In this document: one piece after another, positions 1-7,911 of the stretch
How positions within the stretch are numbered: position 1 is the first letter of the stretch
How the letters are laid out: the number at the start of each line of letters is the position of its first letter
DNA from: Prevotella sp. E15-22
GTDB taxonomy: Bacteria > Bacteroidota > Bacteroidia > Bacteroidales > Bacteroidaceae
Direction: 5' to 3'
Assembly: GCF_023204875.1 (NCBI RefSeq)
Contig: NZ_CP096247.1
Span: 124,001 to 188,000 of the forward strand
Length of the DNA stretch: 64,000 nucleotides
Program-made: the position numbers and the translations under genes
The notes under the pieces: model-generated
Seen by the model: the letters and a program-made list of their open reading frames with translations, nothing else
Databases searched by the model: none
What the model was told of the DNA's origin: nothing

Positions 1-467
1 AGGGCTTTGCACACATCCTTGGTGGCCTGGAGAAGGACAACGCTACTGGCGCCATCTCTACCAACCCTGAGAACCACGACCTGATGACGCGTCTGCGCCA
101 GCAGAAGATTGAGAAGATTGAGGTGCCCAACCTCGAGGTGGACGGCGATGCCGATGCCGACCTGCTCATCGTGGGCTTTGGCTCTACCTACGGCCACCTA
201 CACTCAGCTATGGACGAGTTGAAGGCTAAGGGCTACAAGGTGGCTCAGGCTCAGTTCAAGTACCTGAACCCCCTGCCCAAAAACACGGCCGAGGTTCTCT
301 CTAAGTATAAGAAGGTGGTTGTGGCCGAGCAGAACATGGGTCAACTGGCTGCCTACCTTCGCATGAAGATCGACGGCTTCGTGCCCTACCAGTTTAATCA
401 GGTCAAGGGTCAGCCCTTCGTGGTAGAAGAGTTAGTGAACGCATTCGAGGACATTTTAAAGAAGTAA
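1..467 (+). CDS. korA: 2-oxoglutarate:ferredoxin oxidoreductase, alpha subunit (3' part)
   Basis: The gene enters the window from the left and is read from base 3, so about 154 C-terminal residues are visible. The methionine at 84 is internal: the frame is open to the window edge and reads as conserved protein before it. The segment holds the C-terminal transketolase-like domain of KorA-type proteins, including the stretch GFGSTYGHLHSAMDEL and a late VVVAEQNMGQLAAYLR, which resembles the pyruvate/2-oxoacid oxidoreductase domain II fold. With KorB it oxidatively decarboxylates 2-oxoglutarate to succinyl-CoA and reduces ferredoxin in the cytoplasm of anaerobes. The korB start lies 4 nt after the stop, so the two are co-transcribed. 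The identification rests on the C-terminal fold and on the adjacent korB. Confidence 0.9.
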   Translation, partial: GFAHILGGLEKDNATGAISTNPENHDLMTRLRQQKIEKIEVPNLEVDGDADADLLIVGFGSTYGHLHSAMDELKAKGYKVAQAQFKYLNPLPKNTAEVLSKYKKVVVAEQNMGQLAAYLRMKIDGFVPYQFNQVKGQPFVVEELVNAFEDILKK

Positions 468-471
468 AGCA

Positions 472-1479
472 ATGAGTACATATACAGCACAAGATTTTAA
501 GAAAGGCCAGCCTCGTTGGTGCCCTGGTTGTGGCGACCACTTCTTCCTGGCTTCACTCCATAAGGCTATGGCCGAGATTGGCGTAGCTCCTGAGAACGTA
601 GCAGTGATCTCTGGTATCGGCTGTTCCAGCCGTCTGCCTCACTACATGGCTACCTATGGCATGAACACCATCCACGGTCGTGCCGCTGCCATCGCTACTG
701 GTGCTAAGGTGGCCAACCCCAACCTCACCGTTTGGCAGGTTAGTGGTGATGGCGATGGACTGGCTATCGGTGGTAACCACTTCATCCACGCTAACCGTCG
801 TAACATCGACCTGAATATGATTCTCTTGAACAACCGTATCTATGGTTTGACCAAGGGCCAGTATTCGCCCACCTCTCCTCGTGGCTTCGTCTCTAAGTCG
901 AGCCCTTACGGCACAGTGGAGGATCCCTTCCGTCCTGCAGAGCTCTGCTTTGGCGCTCGTGGCCATTTCTTCGCTCGCTGCGTGGCTACCGATGCCAAGG
1001 GTACTGTCGAGGTGCTGAAGGCTGCCTACGAGCACAAGGGTGCCTCTGTCACTGAGGTGCTGCAGAACTGTGTCATCTTCAACGACCACTGCCACGATGT
1101 GGTCTACAACAACGAGGGTCGTAAGAAGAATGCCATCTATGTTCGTCATGGCGAGAAGCTGGTGTTTGGCGAGAACAACGAATTTGGACTCGTTCAGCAG
1201 GGCTTTGGCCTGAAGGTGGTTGAGATTGGTAAGGACGGCTACACCATCGACGATGTGTTGGTTCACGATGCTCACTGCGAGGACAACACCCTGCAGCTGA
1301 AGTTGGCCATGATGACACCTGAGGATGGCTTCCCCATCGCCCTGGGTGTGATTCGCGACGTGGACGCTCCTACCTACAACGATGCTGTTCATGCGCAGTT
1401 GGCCGAGGTGAGTGCCCAGAAGAAGTATCACAACTTCGAGGAGTTGCTCGAGACCAACGACATCTGGGAGGTGAAGTAA
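472..1479 (+). CDS. korB: 2-oxoglutarate:ferredoxin oxidoreductase, beta subunit
   Basis: A protein of 335 residues and normal length for KorB. It carries the thiamine diphosphate side of the enzyme: CPGCG at 17-21, IHGRAAA at 67-73, GDGDG at 92-96 and the cofactor-binding segment NNRIYGLTKGQYSPTS at about 120-135. Together with KorA it converts 2-oxoglutarate plus CoA to succinyl-CoA with ferredoxin as acceptor, in the cytoplasm. The ATG is 4 nt after korA, which fixes the start and indicates translational coupling. A strong terminator hairpin follows about 95 nt after the stop. A long antisense reading frame under this gene (553-1539, minus) has no recognisable protein content and is a shadow. 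2-Oxoacid oxidoreductases with other substrates share this fold, so the exact substrate is an inference from the family. Confidence 0.92.
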   Translation: MSTYTAQDFKKGQPRWCPGCGDHFFLASLHKAMAEIGVAPENVAVISGIGCSSRLPHYMATYGMNTIHGRAAAIATGAKVANPNLTVWQVSGDGDGLAIGGNHFIHANRRNIDLNMILLNNRIYGLTKGQYSPTSPRGFVSKSSPYGTVEDPFRPAELCFGARGHFFARCVATDAKGTVEVLKAAYEHKGASVTEVLQNCVIFNDHCHDVVYNNEGRKKNAIYVRHGEKLVFGENNEFGLVQQGFGLKVVEIGKDGYTIDDVLVHDAHCEDNTLQLKLAMMTPEDGFPIALGVIRDVDAPTYNDAVHAQLAEVSAQKKYHNFEELLETNDIWEVK

Positions 1480-1545
1480 CTTGCCGCCAGTCATCAAGAT
1501 GAAGGTATTCACCCTGTGATTGTCAAGAAAAACTGCCAAAAAACA

Positions 1546-1880
1546 GGGTTCTGAAAAAATGCAAACTAGAACGCAAAAAAGGGGCTTTTGGCCCCTTTTT
1601 TCATACCCCTATCGATTTTAGGTTGCAACGGAGGCTGTTTTACGATGCAACTCATGCTGTTTTACCATGCAAAACAGCCTCCGTTGCAGTGTAACTCAGG
1701 CTCCGTTACAACCTAAACGAATATTCGATTGCGTTCTAAATCTTTACACTTTTCGAGCTAATTTCGTAAGCCTCTCATTTTCAGTGATTTACGAACATGC
1801 TCATATTTCGCCTGTACGCACAGAAAAAATTTTTGGCTCAGAATTTTTAAATCTCAGAGGCGCTATTGTCTGAATATTTC
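1546..1880. repeat. Structured intergenic repeat, copy A
   Basis: About 330 bp that recurs at 34935-35275. The two copies share GTTCTGAAAAAATGCAAAC at the left, a long GC-rich hairpin in the middle and the run CAGAAAAAATTTTTGGCTC at the right. In this copy the arm CAACGGAGGCTGTTTT at 1626-1641 is complementary to AAAACAGCCTCCGTTG at 1671-1686. A second small dyad, TTCGTAA against TTACGAA, is kept in both copies although its loop differs. A 68-codon reading frame inside (1667-1873) is not likely to be a gene, because differences between copies change amino acids freely and the stop is not conserved. The 554-nt gap between korB and mntA holds this repeat, a terminator and the mntA promoter, and nothing else that I can see. 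Confidence 0.85.
1575..1601 (+). terminator. Rho-independent terminator after korB
   Basis: A perfect inverted repeat, GGGGC - TTTTG - GCCCC, is flanked by six A on the left and six T on the right. It could therefore act in both directions. It lies inside repeat copy A. In copy B the same place holds a different small hairpin (GGTCA/TGACC), so the function may be kept while the sequence has changed. Confidence 0.85.
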
Positions 1881-1972
1881 AAAAAATTACAATAAAACCC
1901 TCCCTTTCAATCATGTTCTGGTCTCAACCTAGATAGGGATGTTTGTATATTAATAAGTTTTTCTTATTTTAT

Positions 1973-2003
1973 TTTGCACTTTGAAAAAAACTATCTATCT
2001 TTG
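1973..2003 (+). promoter_or_regulatory. Promoter of the mntA patch
   Basis: TTTG at 1973-1976, then 19 nt, then TATCTTTG at 1996-2003. This matches the Bacteroidota consensus (-33 TTG, -7 TAnnTTTG). The mntA ATG follows at 2034. Confidence 0.7.
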
Positions 2004-2033
2004 CAAAGAATAATGATTTAATCATAAAACAAG

Positions 2034-2327
2034 ATGAAGTCAAGAGCTGAAATATTATCCTTAATGAGTCGTTTTAAACCAACGGCTCAGGAAAAATATG
2101 GCATCACAAAGCTTGGCATCTTTGGTTCTGTTGCTCGTGGCGAGCAAACGGATAAAAGCGATGTTGATATTTGTTATGAGGGTCAGGCTCCCTCATTGCT
2201 AACTCTGGATAAAATTCAGTCTGAACTTGAACAATTGCTTGATTGTAAGGTAGACTTGGTCCGTGTTCGTGAAAACATGAACAACTTGCTTCGAAAAAGG
2301 ATTTTAAGGGATGGCATATTCGTTTGA
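2034..2327 (+). CDS. mntA: MntA-type nucleotidyltransferase antitoxin
   Basis: A 97-residue minimal nucleotidyltransferase. The signature GSxARG-x5-SDxD is complete at residues 31-45 (GSVARGEQTDKSDVD), with both catalytic aspartates. This is the usual length of MntA proteins. In HepT/MntA modules the MntA protein AMPylates the HepT RNase toxin and so blocks it (known for the family). Here the downstream hepT-like frame, which overlaps this gene by 17 nt, has lost its active-site region, so the antitoxin looks intact but has no functional partner in place. It may be a remnant, or may act on a HepT encoded elsewhere. The surrounding 2.3 kb is clearly richer in A+T than the flanks, which suggests acquisition by transfer. 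Confidence 0.9.
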   Translation: MKSRAEILSLMSRFKPTAQEKYGITKLGIFGSVARGEQTDKSDVDICYEGQAPSLLTLDKIQSELEQLLDCKVDLVRVRENMNNLLRKRILRDGIFV

Positions 2328-2487
2328 TACGGAAATAGCGCTTGACAGCCTTCTTAAGATTAAGGCTATGCTGGAACTTGTTGCTTTTGAGATTGATACA
2401 GATGTTGTCTTTCGAACAATCGAGGAGGATATTCCCCAAATGAAACCTGTTGTCGAAAAGATAATCAATGATTTAAGCGAAGAATAA
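2311..2487 (+). pseudogene. hepT: HepT-like toxin with internal deletion (58 aa)
   Basis: A 58-codon frame that starts inside the end of mntA, in the usual position of hepT. Its first 24 residues (ending LKIKAMLELV) resemble the N-terminal helix of HepT. The remainder (FEIDTDVVFRTIEEDIPQM and KPVVEKIINDL) resembles the C-terminal end of Bacteroidota HepT proteins, which are normally about 110-125 residues long. The missing middle is where HepT carries its RNase motif R-x4-6-H-x-Y, and neither that arginine nor the histidine is present. The frame is intact across the join, so this is an in-frame deletion of about 60-70 codons. I infer an inactive toxin. The alternative is a small unrelated protein, but both ends match the family from memory of its pattern. 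Confidence 0.68.
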
Positions 2488-2507
2488 TATACCTACCCCC
2501 TGATCTT

Positions 2508-3050
2508 TTGGAAGCTAAGTTTTATAAGATAATCATTGATGGCAATGATAATGAGGGAGGGGTGCTTTATTCTCCTTCCCACTGGCCATTTCCGATAGCA
2601 TGTGATGCAGAAGAAGTTAAGAATTGGCAGTCACTGGTGATTGAGCTAAGAGATGGTGTCTATCGTCATTTCAACAAATGCACAGGAGGTGCTAATTTAG
2701 TTAGCAAAGAATTTAAAGATATACTATGTTTGTATATCCCATCTGATTATGATGTGGAATTTCTTCCAGTGAAAGTTATTAGTAAGGAATTTGGGGATAA
2801 GGACTATTATATTTTGCACTTTACGAAGATATTTGATGTTCTTGATAAGAATACCACAATATATGCAAAAGGAACAGATATAATAATAAAGGTTTGCCTA
2901 AACTACTCAAAAGTTAAAGACCTTCATCTATTCAATACTCAGCCGGCAATCAATGATGTTGTCATATCTGCAAAGGTATGCGACCATCTAAAAAAAGCGG
3001 GATTGGCTGGAGGTGTGGAGTTTGTACCCATAAAATGCAATGATATATAA
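2508..3050 (+). CDS. Immunity-like protein, DUF1629/Imm11-like
   Basis: 180 residues from a TTG start. No ATG is available upstream, where the frame runs back into the hepT remnant. No signal peptide or membrane segment is seen, so the protein should be cytoplasmic. The opening KFYKIIIDG, a central DILCLYIPSDYDVEFLPVKV and a C-terminal CDHLKKAGLAGGVEFVPI look like the Imm11 (DUF1629) family of immunity proteins to polymorphic toxins. That assignment is by pattern only and is moderately secure. The gene is AT-rich like its two downstream neighbours and no toxin gene is nearby. The unusual start and the adjacent deletion in hepT suggest a recombination junction at about 2490. Confidence 0.6.
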   Translation: MEAKFYKIIIDGNDNEGGVLYSPSHWPFPIACDAEEVKNWQSLVIELRDGVYRHFNKCTGGANLVSKEFKDILCLYIPSDYDVEFLPVKVISKEFGDKDYYILHFTKIFDVLDKNTTIYAKGTDIIIKVCLNYSKVKDLHLFNTQPAINDVVISAKVCDHLKKAGLAGGVEFVPIKCNDI

Positions 3051-3072
3051 ACAAAGGTAGCTATTTTTGTAT

Positions 3073-3561
3073 ATGAAAAAGCGCATAATTACAAAAATCG
3101 GCGATGTGTTCTGTGTCGCAATAGATGGTAAGTACAAAAAGTATTTGCAATATATTGTCAACGACTTAACGCAACTAAATAGTGATGTGGTAAGGGTGTT
3201 CAAAGAATTATATCCTATTGAAGTTGAACCAGAATTATCTGAGGTGATAAAAGGAGATGTTGATTTCTATGCGCATTGCGTTGTAAGTGCTGGTATAAAG
3301 AGAGAATTATGGGAGAAAGTCGGCAATGTGAAAGATGTAGGGGAGACAAAACATATCCTATTTAAAATAAAAAAAGATTTTTCATCTTCAGAAAAACAAG
3401 ATGACTGGGAAATATGGAATATCAATGAAGAACCATTACGAATAAGAGTTCAGGATGAAGCTTTTAAACAGGCATATTTGGGATTGGTTTTTCAACCAGA
3501 AAGAATTGTCTATAGGATGAAAACGGGTAAAAGTTATGGCTTCTATGCAGAATATGACTGA
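3073..3561 (+). CDS. Imm26-like immunity protein
   Basis: 162 residues from the ATG at 3073; a TTG two codons earlier is also possible. The N-terminal pattern TKIGDVFCVAIDGKYKKYLQYI matches the way Imm26 family immunity proteins begin (a GDVFxVxxxxGxYxxxQ strand-loop), and the protein has no signal peptide or membrane segment. Imm26 proteins protect cells from polymorphic toxins delivered by contact-dependent or type VI systems (family knowledge). The gene follows another immunity-like gene by 22 nt and is followed by a third unassigned gene in the same direction, with no toxin between them. That context supports an orphan immunity role. The toxin it would neutralise cannot be told from the sequence. 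Confidence 0.62.
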   Translation: MKKRIITKIGDVFCVAIDGKYKKYLQYIVNDLTQLNSDVVRVFKELYPIEVEPELSEVIKGDVDFYAHCVVSAGIKRELWEKVGNVKDVGETKHILFKIKKDFSSSEKQDDWEIWNINEEPLRIRVQDEAFKQAYLGLVFQPERIVYRMKTGKSYGFYAEYD

Positions 3562-3625
3562 AATGGAAATTATATAATCAATGGGATAGGTCTTGGTTCC
3601 TGAAAAACTTAACTAAAAAAAGCAG

Positions 3626-4321
3626 ATGAATATCGAGAAATGCTTGGATTATTATAGCGAATCCTTCAATCACGAATTTTGGGGCATTGATTCTCAAATT
3701 ATTGATGAGAATGTTTTAAGGCTTCAGGCTTTGGACTTTTTGCGCCATTATGCAATGAGTGATTCTGAGTACAAGGACCATTGTGCTCCTGTGATGCAGA
3801 CTGTTTTCCGTTTTTCTCCTGAAAGGACTTTTAATATTGAATCTATGACATTGGATGAGATGTTTGTAGATGGATTTGAATATTTCTCATACAATTCTTC
3901 ACCATTGTTCTGGAAAGAGAGTTATGAACTCATTATGAAAGTCTGCATGGAATATGGAGATAAAAACATTTTTATTGTAGAAGAGGAGAGCTGTGAAAAA
4001 GATCCTGAGGTGGCATTCAAGATAAAGATTCCAGTCGGCAAATCATGGGAAGAAATATCAAAGGGTGGCTATATAACCGATGTGCTTTTCAATATGCTTA
4101 ACCATAATTATTATGTCTTTGGAGATAGCGGAATGTGGGGCAAATGGTGTGACTATGATAACAGATTCTCTGACTACGAAACGTTTTGCTTTAAACGTAC
4201 GTCACCAGTCGTGCTAGAGTATAAAGACTATTTTTCTGAATATATCACAGAGCAACTTGTTCCTGAAAAGAAAAGCAAAGGACTTAGTGGAATATTGAGA
4301 CAACTCTTTAAAAAGAAGTGA
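3626..4321 (+). CDS. Hypothetical protein in immunity cluster
   Basis: 231 residues, acidic and aromatic, without a signal peptide or membrane segment. I do not recognise the family. Features that can be seen are a late aromatic stretch YYVFGDSGMWGKWCDYDN at about 170-187, of a kind often seen in immunity proteins and other small SMI1-like folds, and a basic C-terminus ending RQLFKKK. Because it is the third co-directional AT-rich gene after two immunity-like genes, an immunity role is plausible but is inference from context alone. It ends 36 nt before the stop of the convergent DUF4419 gene, which closes the patch. Confidence 0.7.
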   Translation: MNIEKCLDYYSESFNHEFWGIDSQIIDENVLRLQALDFLRHYAMSDSEYKDHCAPVMQTVFRFSPERTFNIESMTLDEMFVDGFEYFSYNSSPLFWKESYELIMKVCMEYGDKNIFIVEEESCEKDPEVAFKIKIPVGKSWEEISKGGYITDVLFNMLNHNYYVFGDSGMWGKWCDYDNRFSDYETFCFKRTSPVVLEYKDYFSEYITEQLVPEKKSKGLSGILRQLFKKK

Positions 4322-4357
4322 TGGCATCAGTTTGAACCAAATAATCAAGGGACGGTT

Positions 4358-6796
4358 CTACTGATCATTCTGTTTCGGGAGGCTTGTATAATAAAACCTT
4401 ATGTCGGAACCCGTGGTGTTTGAGCCATCCATTCCCTCGAAGTCGCCAGAGGCGTTGACGCTGTTGATGCGCGTGACGCGGGACTTGCGGTTGCATGCTT
4501 CGCAGAGCAAACCCACTCTCAGAAGACTCATGCCTGGTTTGTCGTACCAGTCAACGCCTTGCACATGCTCAGCCTTGGTGGCAAGGTCGTAGTAGTAGTT
4601 GGTGGAGCCGCTATAAGTGTCGTTCTTCTCACGGTCTTCACGCACCAGATTGCCATAGGCGTCGTAGGCGCGGCTGGTTATTTCCACCGTCCAGTTGTCG
4701 TCACGTGAACTTTTGAACTTGTGCGTCTCACGCACCACCTGACCGTTCTGTTCAGTATATTCAAAGAAGCCCTCAGTCGTAGCGTCGTCCCACCTATTCG
4801 TTGAGATGGTTGTATAATGGTTCACGCGGCCCTGCATGTCATAATCCATCTTGTCCGTGATATTCGGAAAAAATTCATCTTCCTTTACTTTATAGCCATA
4901 CACTACCTCTTCTACCTCTTGGTTAAGTGCATTGTACACAGAGGTTCTTTTCGTCTTGCCGGATGATCTGCTATTGTATTCACGTTCGCTCATTTCCTCT
5001 ACACGATTTCCACGCTGGTCGTAGGTGTAGCTATCTGTATTGTGATGAAACAGCTTTCCCTCTTTGTCGAACATCTTCGATTCCCGTTTCATTATTCGGC
5101 CTTCGTCGGTATAGGTATCTTCACGCACCATTGTCAGCACATCATTGCCATTCGCCATTTCGTATTGGTCTTCTCTTACACAGAAGCCACGTTCGTCATA
5201 ATGGAAAATGCTTTTTAGGGGTCTTGAATCATACGAATAATGCCTTATCATTTCTGATATACGGCCTTGCTCGTCGTATGCGAGACGAAAAACAGATAAT
5301 CCGGATGATGATGCGCTCACGATGCTGTCAAGGCGATAGGCATACTGACCAGGAGCGAGGTCTCGGCGGGTGGTGGTGTTATGAAGCTGACGTTTCACCT
5401 TGGCCTTGGGGAACCGCTTCTTAAGCTGAGTGTGCTCCGCGTCGGTCATGTAGCCCTCAATGGTGAAGTCGTCAATCTGGATGCTGTCCATCCACTCGGG
5501 CACGATGACCTTGTCCTCGAACGTCAGGTGGAGTTGTTTGTAGTGCTTCTCACGCTTCAACACCTCGGGAACCGTCTTTATCTTTGTGCCCGACTCATTG
5601 AACGAGATTGACGTGCTTGTGAGTCGTGCCACCACTTCTGCATCCTCGTCCACCTTACGAGCAATCCACCCTATCTTGGGTTCCAAGGCACCTGTGGCCT
5701 CATCGACCGTCACGCCTACGAATCCTGCATAGAGCATGATATCCGTTTCTTCAATCACCTTCATCGTGATGGGGTCTATCAGTTGGTACTTGAACTGCAC
5801 GTTCGACAGTTCTGCGCCTTGCCTCCGTCCATAAGGGATGGAGGCGCGCATCTGCCCCTTCTTCATATCTGGGAATAGTTTCACCATCCAGCCATCGAGG
5901 TCGGTAGGCTTCTCACTACTGCAACCACCTCCACGCAGGCGGTCTGGACGGTCCTGCATCACGATGTCCTTCCAGAACTTCTTGTCGGGATGTCCTTCAG
6001 CAGTCTTGACGAACTCAGCCATGATGGGTTTCAGTTCCTTGGTCCACCATCCCATGTTGTACTTCTCCAGTCCCTGCACCTTCTCTGCCACCTTGCGCCA
6101 GTCGTCAGGTGTACCTTTCAGCGTGATGTTGGGAATACCACATGCGAGGCGTCCTGCGACATAGTGGAAATAATTTTTCAGCGACTCCATCAGCGTGATT
6201 TGCGAGGCGATACGCTCCGTGGGACCTGTGGTCGTGAAGTCGGAGGTCATCAGCTGGGCAATATCGCCCTTGGTGTTTTCGGCAATCGCAACAGAGAACT
6301 TCTCGAAAATGTCGCTCCAATCGGCATTCTTATCACCCAGTATGTCCTCGTCAGTCATGATTCTCAGGTCCTTTACTCCTTCGTGATGCACCAACAATGA
6401 ACGCATTTCCTCGGAGTGGTTGTTGACATACTCGCTGAAATTGAAGCCAATCAGCTGCCACACCATATCGGGCGAGATGACAAACGGGCGATGGTCGGCA
6501 TAGGCCTGAACCAATGCATTGAAGAACACATCCTCGCGCATCAAGGTCATCTTCTCACCAGCGAAGCTATAAGCCAGAATCTCTGGTTTGTAGCCATACG
6601 GCACAGAACTACTAACCAAATTCTGTGCCTGTTGCTCTGTTGAGTCAAAGTAATAAAAATCCTTCTCTGGTGCAGGCAGGTTCTCGTCCACCTCAAACCT
6701 GATGAAACCAGTTTCCTGATTCAACACCTTACACTCCTGGGCAGAGGCCGTGCCGGCCATGATCACCATGATGGTGATGGCTAAAAATTTTCTCAT
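4358..6796 (-). CDS. Secreted DUF4419 protein with YD-like C-terminus
   Basis: 812 residues with a signal peptide (cleavage after TASA, about residue 19). The N-terminal half, about 40-330, is a DUF4419 domain: RPFVISPDMVWQLIGFNFSEYVN, then GIPNITLKGTPDDWRKV and LEKYNMGWWTKELKPIM. DUF4419 has no established biochemical function. From about residue 500 onward the protein carries irregular repeats of the kind YDEQGRISE, YDERGFCVRE, YDMQGRVNH and YDAYGNLVRE, which look like YD/RHS-type beta-hairpin repeats. I see no toxin domain after them. It is the last gene of an operon with an ECF sigma factor and an anti-sigma-like protein (14-nt gap), so it may be a periplasmic or surface output of that signalling pair. 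The combination of the two regions is unusual. Confidence 0.82.
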   Translation of the reverse strand: MRKFLAITIMVIMAGTASAQECKVLNQETGFIRFEVDENLPAPEKDFYYFDSTEQQAQNLVSSSVPYGYKPEILAYSFAGEKMTLMREDVFFNALVQAYADHRPFVISPDMVWQLIGFNFSEYVNNHSEEMRSLLVHHEGVKDLRIMTDEDILGDKNADWSDIFEKFSVAIAENTKGDIAQLMTSDFTTTGPTERIASQITLMESLKNYFHYVAGRLACGIPNITLKGTPDDWRKVAEKVQGLEKYNMGWWTKELKPIMAEFVKTAEGHPDKKFWKDIVMQDRPDRLRGGGCSSEKPTDLDGWMVKLFPDMKKGQMRASIPYGRRQGAELSNVQFKYQLIDPITMKVIEETDIMLYAGFVGVTVDEATGALEPKIGWIARKVDEDAEVVARLTSTSISFNESGTKIKTVPEVLKREKHYKQLHLTFEDKVIVPEWMDSIQIDDFTIEGYMTDAEHTQLKKRFPKAKVKRQLHNTTTRRDLAPGQYAYRLDSIVSASSSGLSVFRLAYDEQGRISEMIRHYSYDSRPLKSIFHYDERGFCVREDQYEMANGNDVLTMVREDTYTDEGRIMKRESKMFDKEGKLFHHNTDSYTYDQRGNRVEEMSEREYNSRSSGKTKRTSVYNALNQEVEEVVYGYKVKEDEFFPNITDKMDYDMQGRVNHYTTISTNRWDDATTEGFFEYTEQNGQVVRETHKFKSSRDDNWTVEITSRAYDAYGNLVREDREKNDTYSGSTNYYYDLATKAEHVQGVDWYDKPGMSLLRVGLLCEACNRKSRVTRINSVNASGDFEGMDGSNTTGSDIRFYYTSLPKQNDQ

Positions 6797-6810
6797 AAGT
6801 TTATGGGTTT

Positions 6811-7908
6811 TTAATATTTGGTTTCTAATGTACCGTCGAAACTGATGGGGTCGCGATTCAACGAACGCACACGGATATAGGCATCGCCAGAGTCGTAGAT
6901 GTCGATGGTGTAGTGATAGGTGTCCTCGTTGGTCTTCACGTCAATGTCTATCTGTGTGTACTTGTTTTTAGGGCGACTCTCCTTATATTGTCGTATGGGC
7001 CTCTCGAAGTTCAGACCTATCGTGGGCGACAGCGAGGTGGATACCTGAGCCTGTCCCAGATAGGGCAGATAGCTGCGCAGGGTGTCGCCACGGAGTTCGA
7101 GGAAGAAGTCGGTGGAAACGGTTCGCGAGCCATAACGCATGGTGTTCATCGAGGTGATGTCAATGTGCCAGCGCTTGTCTTTGACGGCAACGGCCACGGC
7201 CAGTGCTTTCCTTTCCTTGTCAGTCAGAGCGTGAGTAAGTTTTTGGCCATTACTCCAACTCTTCAAGTCTGTCCAGCCTTCTGGCATCCAACCTTTTTCC
7301 TTGGCAACAGTCAGGTTCAGACCATCGTCCTCGCTTTCTTCAGGAGTAGCTGTGGTGGCGAGTCCATCGTGATGGCTTCTGAAGGTGATGGTATTGGACG
7401 TGGAGGCAAGGAAGCGCTCACCCTGGGGCGACGCAATGTCAGGGATGGCTTGCGGACGACTGTTGGGGCGTGGACTCTTGGTGTCGTCTAATGTGACAGA
7501 CTCAACGGTCTGGGGTTCTGCCTCTATCTGGTTGTCTGAAAGGTGCTGCTCAGGCTTCGCGCCGACGGTCATCTCTGTCTGTGGTTCTTCAGCTGCAGGG
7601 GATGAAGGAGTCGTCGCTGACTCCGTCTTTGTCTGCTGTGCCAAGAGAGGCGCTTCGTTGGACGGCGTCTGCGAGAAGTTGAATAGCCACATCAGAAGGA
7701 AACTGGCTGCAATGGCCGCAGCAAGTCCTGCACTCCATCGTCTCCATGCATGCAGGCGAGGATGCGCCTGCTGTCTCTTTGCGCCAGCGGGCGTCAGCGA
7801 CAGGTTGTTCATCAGTCGCTCGTTCAGGTCGGCAGGCATCGGCTCCAACTGCTGTTCGTGTCGGCTGACGGCCTCCTGCAGGTTCTTATCATTACGGATG
7901 TTGTTCAT
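6811..7908 (-). CDS. Anti-sigma-like membrane protein with DUF4251 domain
   Basis: 365 residues. The first 55 are cytoplasmic and hydrophilic. One membrane segment is at about 59-77 (SAGLAAAIAASFLLMWLF), followed by a Pro/Ser/Thr/Glu-rich linker to about 200. The periplasmic end (about 225-362) matches DUF4251: a conserved SYLPYLGQAQ, later FERPIRQYKES and a final RDPISFDGTL. Proteins placed directly after an ECF sigma gene with one central membrane segment are usually anti-sigma factors, and the short N-terminal part would bind the sigma factor. The gene starts 3 nt after the sigma stop. DUF4251 is normally found as a stand-alone secreted protein, so its use as the sensor part of an anti-sigma factor is noteworthy. 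Its ligand is unknown. Confidence 0.78.
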   Translation of the reverse strand: MNNIRNDKNLQEAVSRHEQQLEPMPADLNERLMNNLSLTPAGAKRQQAHPRLHAWRRWSAGLAAAIAASFLLMWLFNFSQTPSNEAPLLAQQTKTESATTPSSPAAEEPQTEMTVGAKPEQHLSDNQIEAEPQTVESVTLDDTKSPRPNSRPQAIPDIASPQGERFLASTSNTITFRSHHDGLATTATPEESEDDGLNLTVAKEKGWMPEGWTDLKSWSNGQKLTHALTDKERKALAVAVAVKDKRWHIDITSMNTMRYGSRTVSTDFFLELRGDTLRSYLPYLGQAQVSTSLSPTIGLNFERPIRQYKESRPKNKYTQIDIDVKTNEDTYHYTIDIYDSGDAYIRVRSLNRDPISFDGTLETKY

Positions 7909-7911
7909 TCT

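Noticed and set aside
84..467. ATG at 84 as the true start of the first gene
   Set aside because: The frame is open to the window edge and the preceding codons read as part of the KorA protein.
553..1539. 328-codon minus-strand frame over korB
   Set aside because: It mirrors a well-supported gene, has no recognisable domain and no promoter.
1667..1873. 68-codon frame inside repeat copy A, with a related frame in copy B
   Set aside because: Differences between the two copies change amino acids freely, the stop is lost in copy B where the frame runs on into the antisense of the TPR gene, and base-paired structure explains the conservation better.
2034..4321. Integrative element with attachment sites
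   Set aside because: No integrase, transposase, tRNA target or flanking direct repeats were found; only base composition and gene content suggest transfer.
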